64,000 nt of DNA. Origin: Peribacillus butanolivorans. GTDB lineage: Bacteria > Bacillota > Bacilli > Bacillales > DSM-1321. The stretch's first letter is position 1, and each line of letters opens with the position of its first letter. Both the position numbers and the translations under genes were made by a program. Positions 27,536-35,934 of the stretch are shown here, piece by piece. The stretch covers positions 4,213,299 through 4,277,298 of the forward strand of contig NZ_LGYA01000001.1 of assembly GCF_001273755.1 (NCBI RefSeq), in the 5' to 3' direction. A model generated the notes under the pieces. It ran no database searches and had not been told where the DNA came from. It saw only the letters and a list, made by a program, of their open reading frames with translations.

Positions 27536-28066
27536 ATGTCTATTCAAATTTTTATATTGAGCAAGCTGATGGAAGATAAAAATTATCCTTATAAATTAAA
27601 AAAGCAGCTTTCAGAACCCATTCCGTTGGATCGCCTAGGCGGGTTAACTGAAAGTAAACTGTACTACCATTTTGAATCATTAGTAAAACAAGGTTTAGTC
27701 GAGCCAGTTGAAGTGATAAAAGAAGAACATCGGCCTGATAAGCAGGTATTTGCGATTACGGCTAAGGGTCGCGAAGAACTACCAAATAAAATCTATAAAT
27801 TATTTGAAAGTGCGGATGAAATTAAGGATATGATTGTTGGTTTAGCCAACATCAAGTATGTAGACCGGGATAAAGTAGTAGATATATTGAAAAAAAAAGT
27901 AAAGTCCATCAAGGCTATTTGGGAGCAGCTTGAGAATTTCGAGCCAGACCCTAAAGGCAACGAGAATATTCGTGAATTTTTGGATGGTTATTTTTCGACC
28001 AGAACAGATCACACAATATATTGGTTTGAAGAGTTAATTAGAAGGATTAAGACTAATGAATTATAA
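27536..28066 (+). CDS. PadR-family regulator
   Basis: A 176-residue PadR protein. The N-terminal winged helix includes GGLTESKLYYHFESLVKQGL and EEHRPDKQVFAITAKG, and a C-terminal dimerisation region follows. RBS AAAGGAGCG. It is the second gene of an operon with the ABC-2-type membrane protein and likely represses it through the 26220-26263 inverted repeat. Confidence 0.87.
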   Translation: MSIQIFILSKLMEDKNYPYKLKKQLSEPIPLDRLGGLTESKLYYHFESLVKQGLVEPVEVIKEEHRPDKQVFAITAKGREELPNKIYKLFESADEIKDMIVGLANIKYVDRDKVVDILKKKVKSIKAIWEQLENFEPDPKGNENIREFLDGYFSTRTDHTIYWFEELIRRIKTNEL

Positions 28067-28145
28067 GTTTACTCAAGAGCAGGATTTTTGGCAGGAGTTC
28101 CATACTTTAGATCAAAAAGTAATTAGAGGTTCACAAAATGAATAA
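28056..28145 (+). CDS. Small ORF overlapping padR and the SDR remnant
   Basis: A 29-codon frame (MNYKFTQEQDFWQEFHTL...) starts inside the last codons of padR and overlaps the start of the next frame by eight bases (ATGAATAA). The tight overlap suggests translational coupling, but the peptide is not recognisable and may be a fragment. Confidence 0.35.
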   Translation: MNYKFTQEQDFWQEFHTLDQKVIRGSQNE

Positions 28146-28300
28146 TGTATATGTCATTACTGGTGGTTCAGGTGGAATGGGCAAAGTGATTGCTGAATTA
28201 GTTGGTAAAAAAGGAACACTATTATTAGCTGATATAAATAAAGAACGACTAGAGTAAGCAAAACAAGAATTAGCAGTCGCAGGGGTTACTGAATTATAGA
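28138..28300 (+). pseudogene. Short-chain dehydrogenase, N-terminal remnant
   Basis: It begins MNNVYVITGGSGGMGKVIAE, the nucleotide-binding TGxxxGxG motif of SDR enzymes, continues to LLLADINKERLE, and stops at 28255. In-frame codons after the stop (AKQELAVAGVTEL) resemble the next helix of an SDR before a second stop. The remaining 200 or so residues, including the catalytic Tyr-Lys, are absent. Confidence 0.75.
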
Positions 28301-28344
28301 TGAATTAAACACCTTTGTTAACCCATTGAAAATTAAAAATTTTA

Positions 28345-28384
28345 AAGAGCCTTACTAACATTCTTTGTAGTAAGGCTCTTAGTT
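28345..28384 (+). terminator. Terminator of the PadR operon
   Basis: A 13-bp stem aagagccttacta / tagtaaggctctt, then AGTTTTC. Confidence 0.75.
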
Positions 28385-28477
28385 TTCTATTCATAATTAA
28401 ATTGTTTCCCTATATGATTACAAAAGATTAAATTAAGTTTTCCCATCATGAAGTTTAATAAAATGGAGTGCCTAGGC

Positions 28478-28512
28478 GCTTTTCCCTTTAGCTCCATAAG
28501 AAAAAAAGAGTT
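28478..28512 (-). repeat. Partial dispersed terminator repeat
   Basis: ccctttagctccataagaaa is retained, without the hairpin half. It lies downstream of the amidohydrolase gene. Confidence 0.5.
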
Positions 28513-28565
28513 TACGTGTACTCACTCACCAACTTTAAATTTTCATTCTAAATCTTAAGGCTGAA

Positions 28566-29309
28566 TTACTTAAAATACCATTTTAACGCATTCGTGTACA
28601 ATATATTATCGGATGCTTTTTCATCAAATAGACGCTGAATCAATTCAATGTCTGCATACTCAAAAGGTCTTTTCGCCCTTGTAGATGGCAAATCTGTTCC
28701 GAACATAAGAGCGTCTGGATTAATATCATAAATAGAGTGTAAGGCATTCTCAATATTCAATTCTACACGACCAAAACCAGTTGCTTTAACTCGAATGCCT
28801 TTATCCACCAGCCTTAATAAATGAGGTAATCCTTCTTCAGATAATCCTAAATGGTCAATTGATATGGCAGGTAATTTTTCAATAGTAGATGCAATTTCGG
28901 GTAACTCTTTTGCATCAATATAAAGTTCGCTATGCCACCCTACTAAATCATAAACTCTCCTTGCAAAGTAATCGAGCTTCGATAAATCTTCTGAACCACC
29001 TCGTTTTATATTAAAACGTAATGCTTTTACCCCATTTTTATTTAAACTTATAATCTCTTCGCCCGTCACAGTAAAAGGTAATTGCGTAACGCCACAAAAT
29101 GTTGAACCCATTTGTTTAAGTGCCTTCAATAAATATTCTTGGTCAAACCCTTGGAATGACCCAGATACAATCGCTCCACCTAATACATTCAAATCAGCAG
29201 TTTCATTTTGATAATCTTCTACAACATAGCTGGGTGGCAAATATCCTTGGTTTTCGATGATTGGAAAATCAAAATCAATAATATGAAAATGCGCATCAAA
29301 AATTCTCAT
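28566..29309 (-). CDS. Amidohydrolase-family (TIM-barrel) metal-dependent hydrolase
   Basis: A 247-residue protein of the amidohydrolase-2 type. The metal-binding HxH is His6/His8 in FDAHFHI, with SIDHLGL (His153) and the catalytic FGTDLPS (Asp206). Members hydrolyse or decarboxylate small ring or carboxylic compounds; the substrate is unknown. AGGGGATT precedes the ATG. It is monocistronic and flanked by repeats. Confidence 0.83.
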   Translation of the reverse strand: MRIFDAHFHIIDFDFPIIENQGYLPPSYVVEDYQNETADLNVLGGAIVSGSFQGFDQEYLLKALKQMGSTFCGVTQLPFTVTGEEIISLNKNGVKALRFNIKRGGSEDLSKLDYFARRVYDLVGWHSELYIDAKELPEIASTIEKLPAISIDHLGLSEEGLPHLLRLVDKGIRVKATGFGRVELNIENALHSIYDINPDALMFGTDLPSTRAKRPFEYADIELIQRLFDEKASDNILYTNALKWYFK

Positions 29310-29400
29310 TTCAAATCCCCTTTCTTTTCTTTAACATATCAATTATGGTACATAAATAAAATTGCGGGTTATTAATACAGATTCATAAGTTTATCTTATT

Positions 29401-29488
29401 GCACTACCCTGCCCCTTTAGTTCCGTAAGAAAAAGGATGCCGCAGCATCCTCCCTTATTGAAGTAAAGCACCACCTGTTAGTTCAACA
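29401..29488 (-). repeat. Dispersed terminator repeat
   Basis: A complete copy with a compensated hairpin: ggatgccgcagcatcc forms a perfect stem although both arms differ from the consensus. It lies immediately downstream of the DUF2716 gene. Confidence 0.8.
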
Positions 29489-29497
29489 AGGTTTACA

Positions 29498-30001
29498 TTA
29501 TCCCTGACGTAATATTTTTTGAAACATTTTTGGTTGATGTTTTTCAAAAACCTTTATCAATTCTTTTCCAAAAATAGTTATGGTTCTTTCCCAAGGGTGT
29601 CCTAATAATCCCCATTCAAAATTCTTATGAATAAAAAAGTAATAATCACCGTTTGGAAAAATAGGTACTGTCCATTCATCAAATTCACTTTTCGGAAACT
29701 CCAAACGGGGGTTTATCCAATAACCTGGATGTTGCCAATCTAACGCATACATATATTCATTTTTCTGTGTGAGTTCTTGAAAGACAAGCAATGATTTTTC
29801 CTCTAGGTCATTATAAATCTCATCATAAGTATCTAAATCTACGGACACATTTAAATACTTGGATACATCATAAGTGATAAATGGATTTGGCACTTCAAAA
29901 GATGGAAAGTCTGACATACCTGGTTCAAATTTAAATGCATCATATATCCTATCCCATACCTCTTTATATTCTAATGTAGATAATTCAATCCAATTTCCCA
30001 T
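29498..30001 (-). CDS. DUF2716 protein
   Basis: A 167-residue cytoplasmic protein. YALDWQHPGYWINPR and FPNGDYYFFIHKNFEWG with LGHPWE are the marks of DUF2716, an uncharacterised family common in Bacillus. The start at 30001 has AAGGTGG upstream; a GTG at 30013 is less likely. It sits between two copies of the terminator repeat. Confidence 0.8.
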   Translation of the reverse strand: MGNWIELSTLEYKEVWDRIYDAFKFEPGMSDFPSFEVPNPFITYDVSKYLNVSVDLDTYDEIYNDLEEKSLLVFQELTQKNEYMYALDWQHPGYWINPRLEFPKSEFDEWTVPIFPNGDYYFFIHKNFEWGLLGHPWERTITIFGKELIKVFEKHQPKMFQKILRQG

Positions 30002-30054
30002 TTGAATAGCCACCTTTACGATGCTTTTAATGAGGATTCTTATATCATTTCTTG

Positions 30055-30143
30055 TTCAACTAACCTGCCCCGTTAATCCCATAAGAAAAAGGCTGCCACA
30101 GCAACCCATGTTTTTGAAGTAAAGCACCCGTTAGTTCATTAAG
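30055..30143 (-). repeat. Dispersed terminator repeat
   Basis: A complete copy (ttcaactaacctgccccgtt, cccataagaaaaaggctgcc, acagcaaccc, ttgaagtaaagcacccg, ttagttcattaag). Confidence 0.75.
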
Positions 30144-30252
30144 AAAGTCTAGGAATCTCCTCATTCCAAGAACAAAATAGATAAAATTAAATAAAATGCA
30201 TCCCATTAAAAAGGGGTTACATTAATAAATCTTAGCATATATAATTCTAAGT

Positions 30253-30608
30253 TTGTGTTGTAAGAGAAAGATAGAGGATCTAGCCAGGGAGGATTTTATT
30301 CATATAATTTCAGATGCAATAATAATGAGATCTACTTCCTATTCCAAGATAAAAATGGCAATAGAAAATCTAAGCTCTGAAGGATGGTTCAGGGAGCTAT
30401 ATGAGGAGGCCCAGTATACTAAGGTTATTTGGCATAATGGGGTCCTCTCAACAAAACTACGCTAAGAGAATTTTGGGAAGAAAAAAGCCGGTTTTCCATA
30501 CGCTAAGGGGGTACGACCGAGATACGTGGAAAAATGGGTCACGTGCTGGATATATTGATCCCAGATGTGATCTTTTTCTGTTTTAATGAGGGCTTAAATA
30601 AAAAATAA
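30253..30608 (+). pseudogene. Decayed gene of unknown family
   Basis: A 70-residue frame (30253-30465) contains STSYSKIKMAIENLSSEGWF and ends KLR. The continuation moves to another frame (TLREFWEEKSRF), meets a TAA at 30504, then reads GKMGHVLDILIPDVIFFCF up to a stop at 30606. The coherent protein-like composition across two frames and one internal stop suggests a broken gene of about 115 codons, 5' truncated. I do not recognise the family. Confidence 0.4.
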
Positions 30609-30739
30609 AAAAAGCAGATTTTCCTACGTGGAAAGAGCCCTTTTTTTGGATTTCATCTCATTAAACAAAGACGTGTAGCCAGTCACTGTTATCCGTTGGT
30701 TATGCTGTAAAACCTCGAAAGTTGACTTGTTTGTTGAAG

Positions 30740-31420
30740 TTAAAAAGACTGGGCAAGACGGAATCCAAGGTCGTCTATACAAAATGACGGATGGCTACGA
30801 CGACGACACGAAGCCCCACAACCCCTGGCCTCTTCAGCCCAGCTACCCCCTCGAAAAATTCGGTAGGAGCCGTACACTTGTTCATCATATAAATCCCAAC
30901 ACCACTCCCAAACATTCCCTAACATATCATACAGACCCCATGCATTCGGTTCCTTTCTTCCTACTTCATGGATCTTGCCACCTGAATTTTCGTTATACCA
31001 GGCAATCTTATCAAGATCTCCGTATCTATAACCAGTAGTCCCTGCTTTACATGCATATTGCCACTCTGCTTCTGAAGGAAGTCGATAGCCGTTTGATTCC
31101 CAATCACAAATAACGTTTTCACCATCATTACTTATAGAATAACACTCTTTCAGTCCAGCTTTCTGTGAAAGTAGATTACAAAAAGAAATTGCATCATTCC
31201 AAGAAATATTCACAACCGGTTTTAGATCTCCGTCAAAAGTATTAGGTGATTTATTTGTAATAGCATAGTATAGACCCATAGTTACAGGATACCGGGCAAG
31301 AAGAAACGGTCTTATTTCAGCTTTCCATTTGCTTTTTATTCTATCGTCTCTTAATTCTATTTCTCCCCCTGGAATTTTTACCATTGGATAGTCAATGTAA
31401 CTCTTTATTTTATTAGACAC
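30740..31420 (-). CDS. Formylglycine-generating-enzyme-like (SUMF1/FGE) domain protein
   Basis: A 226-residue single-domain protein of the FGE-sulfatase fold: PVTMGLYYAITN, then VNISWNDAISFCNLLS, GYRLPSEAEWQYACKAG, GLYDMLGNVWEW and the C-terminal FRGGSW. Members activate sulfatases or act as ligand-binding or C-type-lectin-like modules and as ergothioneine-type oxygenases (EgtB has this fold but with an extra DinB domain, absent here). No sulfatase gene is in the window. The start is a GTG with AGGAGG upstream. Confidence 0.83.
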   Translation of the reverse strand: MSNKIKSYIDYPMVKIPGGEIELRDDRIKSKWKAEIRPFLLARYPVTMGLYYAITNKSPNTFDGDLKPVVNISWNDAISFCNLLSQKAGLKECYSISNDGENVICDWESNGYRLPSEAEWQYACKAGTTGYRYGDLDKIAWYNENSGGKIHEVGRKEPNAWGLYDMLGNVWEWCWDLYDEQVYGSYRIFRGGSWAEEARGCGASCRRRSHPSFCIDDLGFRLAQSF

Positions 31421-31816
31421 ACTACCTTCCTCCTAATGATCTTGATTTTATAGTCTGATAACCTTATTTCATCTTTTTTTAATCCTAATCTCATTATTTC
31501 AACTCCTTTAACTATTAAATTCACTCATTCACTAAGAAATTCCTTCTTAAACTAACCTTCTAGTTCATTAAGGAAAACCAATATCAAGTATTGATTTCGG
31601 TTTATCATTTTTATAAACGATTAAACTTTATTTAAATCGGTACATCTTTTTTTAAAACAGTACGACTTTATTTTAAAACTACAACTAAATAAAAATAAAC
31701 TCTTAAACACATGACAAAACCCCACCTGTTTCCATTTAGCAACTGGTGGGGTTTCTATTTGGCTTCTACATCTACATCAACCGGGAGGTCCATCTTGTGC
31801 AATCACGCCCTTTCAT
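31421..31816. other. Intergenic with a terminator
   Basis: A hairpin at 31716-31750 (aaaccccacc / ggtggggttt with three more pairs inside) ends in a short T tract on the plus strand. A fragment of the dispersed repeat lies near 31548. No gene is seen. Confidence 0.5.
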
Positions 31817-31957
31817 TTAAACGGCTAATTTACTGTATTCATCCAACTGATCTTTGGTTAAATTTTTGATGAAGTGGTCGAAGTTGATCGACTCCATTTC
31901 ATACCTTTCACAAATCTTTAAATAACTTTCATAGGCTTTATCATAAATGTTCATCAT
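31817..31957 (-). CDS. Small protein of 46 residues with strong expression signals
   Basis: It reads MMNIYDKAYESYLKICERYE, then MESINFDHFIKNLTKDQLDE and YSKLAV. It is short, helical and acidic, with no membrane segment and no family that I recognise. AGGAGG lies seven bases before the ATG, and a consensus promoter lies upstream. The combination argues that this is a real gene that automated length cut-offs would miss. Confidence 0.65.
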   Translation of the reverse strand: MMNIYDKAYESYLKICERYEMESINFDHFIKNLTKDQLDEYSKLAV

Positions 31958-31973
31958 CTTGATTCCTCCTTCT

Positions 31974-32032
31974 GTTATATAACAATAAATTTAACTTATA
32001 AATAATATATAACAACGTCATTTTATTGTCAA
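31974..32032 (-). promoter_or_regulatory. Consensus sigma-A promoter and repeated operator-like words
   Basis: On the minus strand TTGACA (32032-32027) and TATATT (32009-32004) are separated by exactly 17 bp. The word tatataacaa occurs twice, 30 bp apart (31976-31985 and 32006-32015); the first copy lies in the palindrome gttatataac (31974-31983) and the second overlaps the -10. A repressor acting there is plausible. Confidence 0.7.
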
Positions 32033-32194
32033 TATAATTTTCTGAAAATTCTAAATAACCATTCTTCCCTTTAGTATTTCCCCCATTGTTCTTCGCTAAC
32101 CGTCTACTTTAAAAAAAACCTGACACTGCTCTTTAATTGGATAATTTGCCTTCAATGGGTAAAGTAGTTTTATGAATGCCCCCCTTGTGTAGCT

Positions 32195-32421
32195 TTAAAA
32201 TAAAGTTTGCTTAAATTAACGCTTTTAACCTGGATAAAAAAACAAAAATGAAGAGCATGTTTTGAAAAAAGATTAATCAAAACATGCCCTTATTAATTGG
32301 ATTTATTCTTTTATAAAAAAGATTGATCATTATTGTATTCCTTAATGAATGAACTAACGCACCAGTTAGTTTATTAAGAAAAGCAATTCTTATTAAAGAA
32401 TCGCGCCCGTTAGCTTAATAA
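32195..32421 (+). repeat. Long dispersed repeat, copy 2
   Basis: It matches 20474-20665 in the same orientation: agcatgttttgaaaaaagat and its complementary arm, then attcttttataaaaaagattg and ccttaatgaatgaactaacg (parts). Its last word, cccgttagcttaataag, contains the TAA stop codon of the gene ending at 32415. Confidence 0.75.
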
Positions 32422-33005
32422 GAAAGGTTATCTTCTTCTCTCATTTTAATTAGAAAGATTCCTAACCATATAAATCCACCACAAGTTATTGCTGAGCCCA
32501 AAACTGAAATTATCGGTTCTGCATTTCCTGCCACGCTACCTATTGCGAAAACTACATTCCCTATAACAAGCAAGGAACCTCCCCATCGAGGCAATATTCT
32601 AACTAAGATTGTTGAGATACCTAAACATAGCATTCCAACAACAAACATCAACGGCCCAACTATCAGAATGATTCTTGGAACACCTTCATTAAAAACTGAA
32701 CTAACATTAACTCCAGATGCACTGGCAATTTCCACATAGACGACGGCAGAAACAATAATAGTTCCAACTGTACTAAGAACCATCCCTAATAACCCTAATG
32801 TTCCGTTTTTTCGTCCTTGCGAATCATAAATTCCTATAAAAGCAAAAACAGCTATTATGTGAGCGATAAAAACCAGACTTTGCCCTAAAACTGTGCCATA
32901 ATCCGAACCAGCAATAAAGTTTAATACATGTGCAATAAACAGGAATAGCCCCGTTAAGATAGCTGCAACTCCACCACCAAATTTGAATCCGTGAGATGAA
33001 ACCAT
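32415..33005 (-). CDS. Six-helix membrane protein, unknown function
   Basis: A 196-residue protein with six hydrophobic segments and short loops (DUF4386-like in layout, which I cannot confirm). The start at 33005 (MVSSHG) follows GGTGGGGGAG; a longer frame to 33047 lacks a better signal. The stop codon lies in a repeat element. No function can be given. Confidence 0.65.
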   Translation of the reverse strand: MVSSHGFKFGGGVAAILTGLFLFIAHVLNFIAGSDYGTVLGQSLVFIAHIIAVFAFIGIYDSQGRKNGTLGLLGMVLSTVGTIIVSAVVYVEIASASGVNVSSVFNEGVPRIILIVGPLMFVVGMLCLGISTILVRILPRWGGSLLVIGNVVFAIGSVAGNAEPIISVLGSAITCGGFIWLGIFLIKMREEDNLSY

Positions 33006-33169
33006 TTTTCTCCCCCACCTTATAGAATATTGTTCTATCACAAACAAATAATACCAAGTCCCTCCAACTTACGTATATAATTCCTCATATTAAACTTTTG
33101 TGAATTTGTAAATGAGCAGGCTTTTTCAACAATATGGCCCTATTGTTGAACAAAGATTAAACAGCACTC

Positions 33170-33311
33170 TTCAATTATCCTGCCCCGATAGTGCCATAAG
33201 AAAAAGGCTGCCTCAGCAACCTTCCTTATTGAAGTAAAGCACCCGTTAGCTCATTAAGCAAAAAAGCCACCAAATGGCAGCCCCGGATCTCAACTAACGC
33301 ACCTGTTAGTG
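33170..33311 (-). repeat. Two tandem units of the terminator repeat
   Basis: Unit 1 (33170-33258) is complete: attatcctgccccgatag, tgccataagaaaaaggctgcc, tcagcaacc, ttattgaagtaaagcacc. Unit 2 (33259-33311) has a different hairpin (gccaccaaatggc) and ends aactaacgcacctgttag. They lie between two minus-strand genes. Confidence 0.75.
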
Positions 33312-33337
33312 AAATATTGTATGTTACACTTTTTTTG

Positions 33338-33799
33338 CTAAGAAAGGCTTTTTATATAGTTCGTAACATTCCCCAAACAGCAACTTCCTTGAGGATTGTT
33401 TACCTCGCACCCACATCGATTTTCTTTTATATTTTTACGAATGTGTTCAATAGGTTTAGGACTAAGTTCTTGTTTTATATATTCCTTAATTTTCTCTTTT
33501 GTCCAACCAAAACAATAGCAAACAGGCACAATAGAGGATTTATCTTTTTGATGAACAGAAACCTTAATTTCTGACGTTAGATACATTTTTTTACCTGTAT
33601 CAAAATAGACAACATTACATCCTTCTGTTGAACAAAAATAATGAGTTAAACCTGCATTCAAAGAGTCTAATACTGATGGTTTTAGCATTGATTTTAACGT
33701 AATTATTTTTACATTTTTCCCTTTTACATTACAAGACGGACACAAATCAGAACCACTATTTTCGGAAACTTGTTCTTTTGTTGCACAACAATCAGACAT
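33338..33799 (-). CDS. CopZ-type iron-sulfur/zinc metallochaperone-like protein
   Basis: A 153-residue Cys-rich protein: MSDCC, LCPSCN, STEGCN, CYCFGWTKEKIKEY and CGCEVNNPQGSCCLG. The arrangement matches the putative iron-sulfur cluster-binding metallochaperone (N-terminal half of archaeal-type CopZ), with a BFD-like [2Fe-2S] motif CYCFGW...C.C in the second half. It has no heavy-metal-associated domain of its own. The start at 33799 is set by GGGAGGG. A role in copper or other metal handling is suggested, but no metal transporter is nearby. Confidence 0.78.
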   Translation of the reverse strand: MSDCCATKEQVSENSGSDLCPSCNVKGKNVKIITLKSMLKPSVLDSLNAGLTHYFCSTEGCNVVYFDTGKKMYLTSEIKVSVHQKDKSSIVPVCYCFGWTKEKIKEYIKQELSPKPIEHIRKNIKENRCGCEVNNPQGSCCLGNVTNYIKSLS

Positions 33800-34006
33800 A
33801 TTCAATGCCCTCCCTTCGAATGTCCTAATATGAAAATTATAACATTCCTACTTCAACTAACCTGCCCCGTTACTTTAAGTACAATGCTTCACAATTCATG
33901 CTGAAAATTATGTTGTCTCATAACAAAAGCCGCCATTATGTCGGCAGCCTTGTTTTTAAAAATCCCTTTATTTTTTATTCCACCAAATATAGTGAACTTA
34001 ATAAAA

Positions 34007-34319
34007 TCAAAGAATAGCTAATCCTTGCGATCCAAGGTAAGGAAAGTTAGTCCAAGCAGCAACCTGCAATCTAACCAGACTTCCATCACCTTGAATAGTA
34101 AATACGGAGACTGTACCCTGGTTTCCGTTAAGGGTGTAAAAATGCCGTCCATCTTTACTCACTCCAACATCCATCGGCAGTCCTGGAGCTGTACCTGGCG
34201 GTGTACTGGTAATATGCCTTACCACCGAAAGTGATCCATTGGGATCGATTCGGTAAGTGGAGATGGTGCCGCTTAAGGTATTGGTAATGTATGCAAGTGT
34301 GTAGAGATAATAAAGTTAT
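34007..34319 (-). pseudogene. Beta-propeller (YncE/lactonase-like) C-terminal remnant
   Basis: The frame reads TLAYITNTLSGTISTYRIDP, GSLSVVRHITST, VGVSKDGRHFYTLNGNQGTV and ends YLGSQGLAIL, i.e. two propeller blades of the lactonase/YncE type. There is no start codon or ribosome binding site before the homologous part, and the frame is closed by TAA at about 34325. Only the C-terminal 100 residues survive. Confidence 0.7.
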
Positions 34320-34325
34320 TTAATT

Positions 34326-34616
34326 TTAAAAGCTTAAACAAGCATAACCTCGTTCTAAATTTAGGACGGGGTTAAAAATATAGTTGTTTAATTTTTAATG
34401 TAAGATACTTCACTACACTAAAAAATACAACAATAAAGTTGTATAAAAATCTAAGTTTTATTCAACAATAGCACCCGTTAATGGAATAATATTTTTATCT
34501 TGCAAAGAACCGTCCCTTACTTCCCAATAAACTTTATTAAATCTGTACACTGAGTTTACAAGACTTTAATAGTCAGATGATATGATTGGTTTACCAACGA
34601 TGAGGAGGCAGTATAA
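34326..34616. other. Intergenic
   Basis: A weak plus-strand hairpin (aacctcgttct / aggacggggtt, near 34346-34373) and a fragment of the repeat family (ttcaacaatagcacccgtt at 34460) are visible. A GAGGAGG at 34601 serves the next gene. No other gene is seen. Confidence 0.3.
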
Positions 34617-35414
34617 ATGAATGTGCGTGCAATATTTATTGATATGGATGGTACACTACTAAAGGCCTCAAACAACATTTCCCGCCGAAATATGGAAGCC
34701 ATTTATAGGCTCATTAATCAGGGAGTCAAGGTTTTTCTAGCTACTGGTCGACACTATGAAGTAACCGCTCCCTACCATAAAGAAATTGGATTACAAACTC
34801 CAATGATCTGTTTGAATGGTGCCGCTATTCACGATGCAGAGACAGGAAGAGCTATGCAAATGAAAACCGTCCGACTGAACGAAGAACGATTCCACCAGCT
34901 GACCGCTGAAAATTCTTGTAATGTTATTATCCATACAGCAAATGGGCTTTATTGTAAGGAAACAAATGAAGAAATCGATTATTGGACAAAAGTTGGGCAA
35001 ATTCCGCCACGTTATATTGGAGATTTAAGACAGGCAAATTATCAAGATGTTCTTAAATATAGTGTTCGAACAGGTGCACCAAGACCTGAATTATCCGCTT
35101 TGTTTAAAAAGGAAGCAGAGGTCATCAATTGGAATGACGGGTTTGAAATGGTTGCTCCTAATGTTTCCAAATGGTCTGCTATAAAAAACTTACTTCACGC
35201 ATTTCGAATTAGTCCAAGCGAAGTCGTAGCCATTGGAGACGGACCCAATGATATAGAGATGCTTCGTCATGTCGGTACTGGCGTGGCAATGGGGAACGCT
35301 AGCGAAGAGGTTAAAGCAGCAGCTGATTTTGTTACAGGACACCACGAAAATGATGGATTGGCTGAGTTTATAGAAACTTATCTTCATAAATCATATAAAT
35401 CATATGTGATTTAG
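34617..35414 (+). CDS. Cof-type HAD-IIB phosphatase
   Basis: A 265-residue haloacid dehalogenase-like phosphatase. FIDMDGTLL (Asp9 nucleophile, Asp11 acid/base), FLATGR, and GDGPNDIEML (207-216) are HAD motifs I, II and IV; the cap domain lies between. Cof-type enzymes hydrolyse sugar phosphates or FMN; the substrate is unknown. GAGGAGG precedes the ATG. It is monocistronic. Confidence 0.9.
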   Translation: MNVRAIFIDMDGTLLKASNNISRRNMEAIYRLINQGVKVFLATGRHYEVTAPYHKEIGLQTPMICLNGAAIHDAETGRAMQMKTVRLNEERFHQLTAENSCNVIIHTANGLYCKETNEEIDYWTKVGQIPPRYIGDLRQANYQDVLKYSVRTGAPRPELSALFKKEAEVINWNDGFEMVAPNVSKWSAIKNLLHAFRISPSEVVAIGDGPNDIEMLRHVGTGVAMGNASEEVKAAADFVTGHHENDGLAEFIETYLHKSYKSYVI

Positions 35415-35540
35415 AGGTATTTTAAAATAACTTTTTTTTATCATCAGATAGTGTATCTTCATTTGAACATTTTCATTTATGTTGGTTTTTAACAGTATCA
35501 ACTGTTCTGGGATTGCCAATTACTCCTAATTATCAATATT

Positions 35541-35638
35541 CGCACCCTTTAATTCAATAAAAAAATAACCTCTATTAGCTGGTGTAGTAAAAAAGCATTT
35601 CTTCTTATTGAAGTTATGCACCCGTTAGCTGAATAAGC
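35541..35638 (-). repeat. Divergent dispersed repeat
   Basis: It keeps cgcaccctttaattcaataa, cttattgaagttatgcacc and gttagctgaataag with an altered middle. Confidence 0.5.
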
Positions 35639-35673
35639 ATATATCTGTTGTAACGTTAAAAATCATTATTAAG

Positions 35674-35904
35674 TTATCGAAGCCCATCTTCTTCTAAACC
35701 CGCCAAATAAGCATTTGTAAAAAAATCGAGAAAATATGAATTTTCCTCAAAATATCTTTTGAATCCCTCTAACACATCCTCTTGAAATTTTTTATCCCCA
35801 AACCAAATTGGCATAGCACCTAAATCATCAACAAATTGTTTTAGTACCATATGGAAAGTATCATCAGAAAAAGCTTCTCTCTTTAATAATAATACTTGTT
35901 TCAA
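35674..35904 (-). CDS. Hypothetical protein, 76 residues
   Basis: A soluble, acidic small protein (TTG start, weak ribosome binding site) with DDLGAMPIWFGDKKFQEDV. I do not recognise it. It may be real, since composition and reading frame look protein-like and a repeat copy follows as a terminator would. Confidence 0.4.
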   Translation of the reverse strand: MKQVLLLKREAFSDDTFHMVLKQFVDDLGAMPIWFGDKKFQEDVLEGFKRYFEENSYFLDFFTNAYLAGLEEDGLR

Positions 35905-35934
35905 CTACACCAATAATAATTTAAATTTCTTTTA

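Noticed and set aside
30740..31420. EgtB-like ergothioneine synthase assignment for the FGE-domain gene
   Set aside because: Although tempting next to a possible ergothionase locus, the DinB domain and its metal motif are absent and the protein is only 226 residues.
31767..31816. Possible signalling peptide (frames ending AQDGPPG or MKGRDCTRWTSRLM) after the 46-residue gene
   Set aside because: No ribosome binding site, no export signal and no Rap-type receptor gene nearby.
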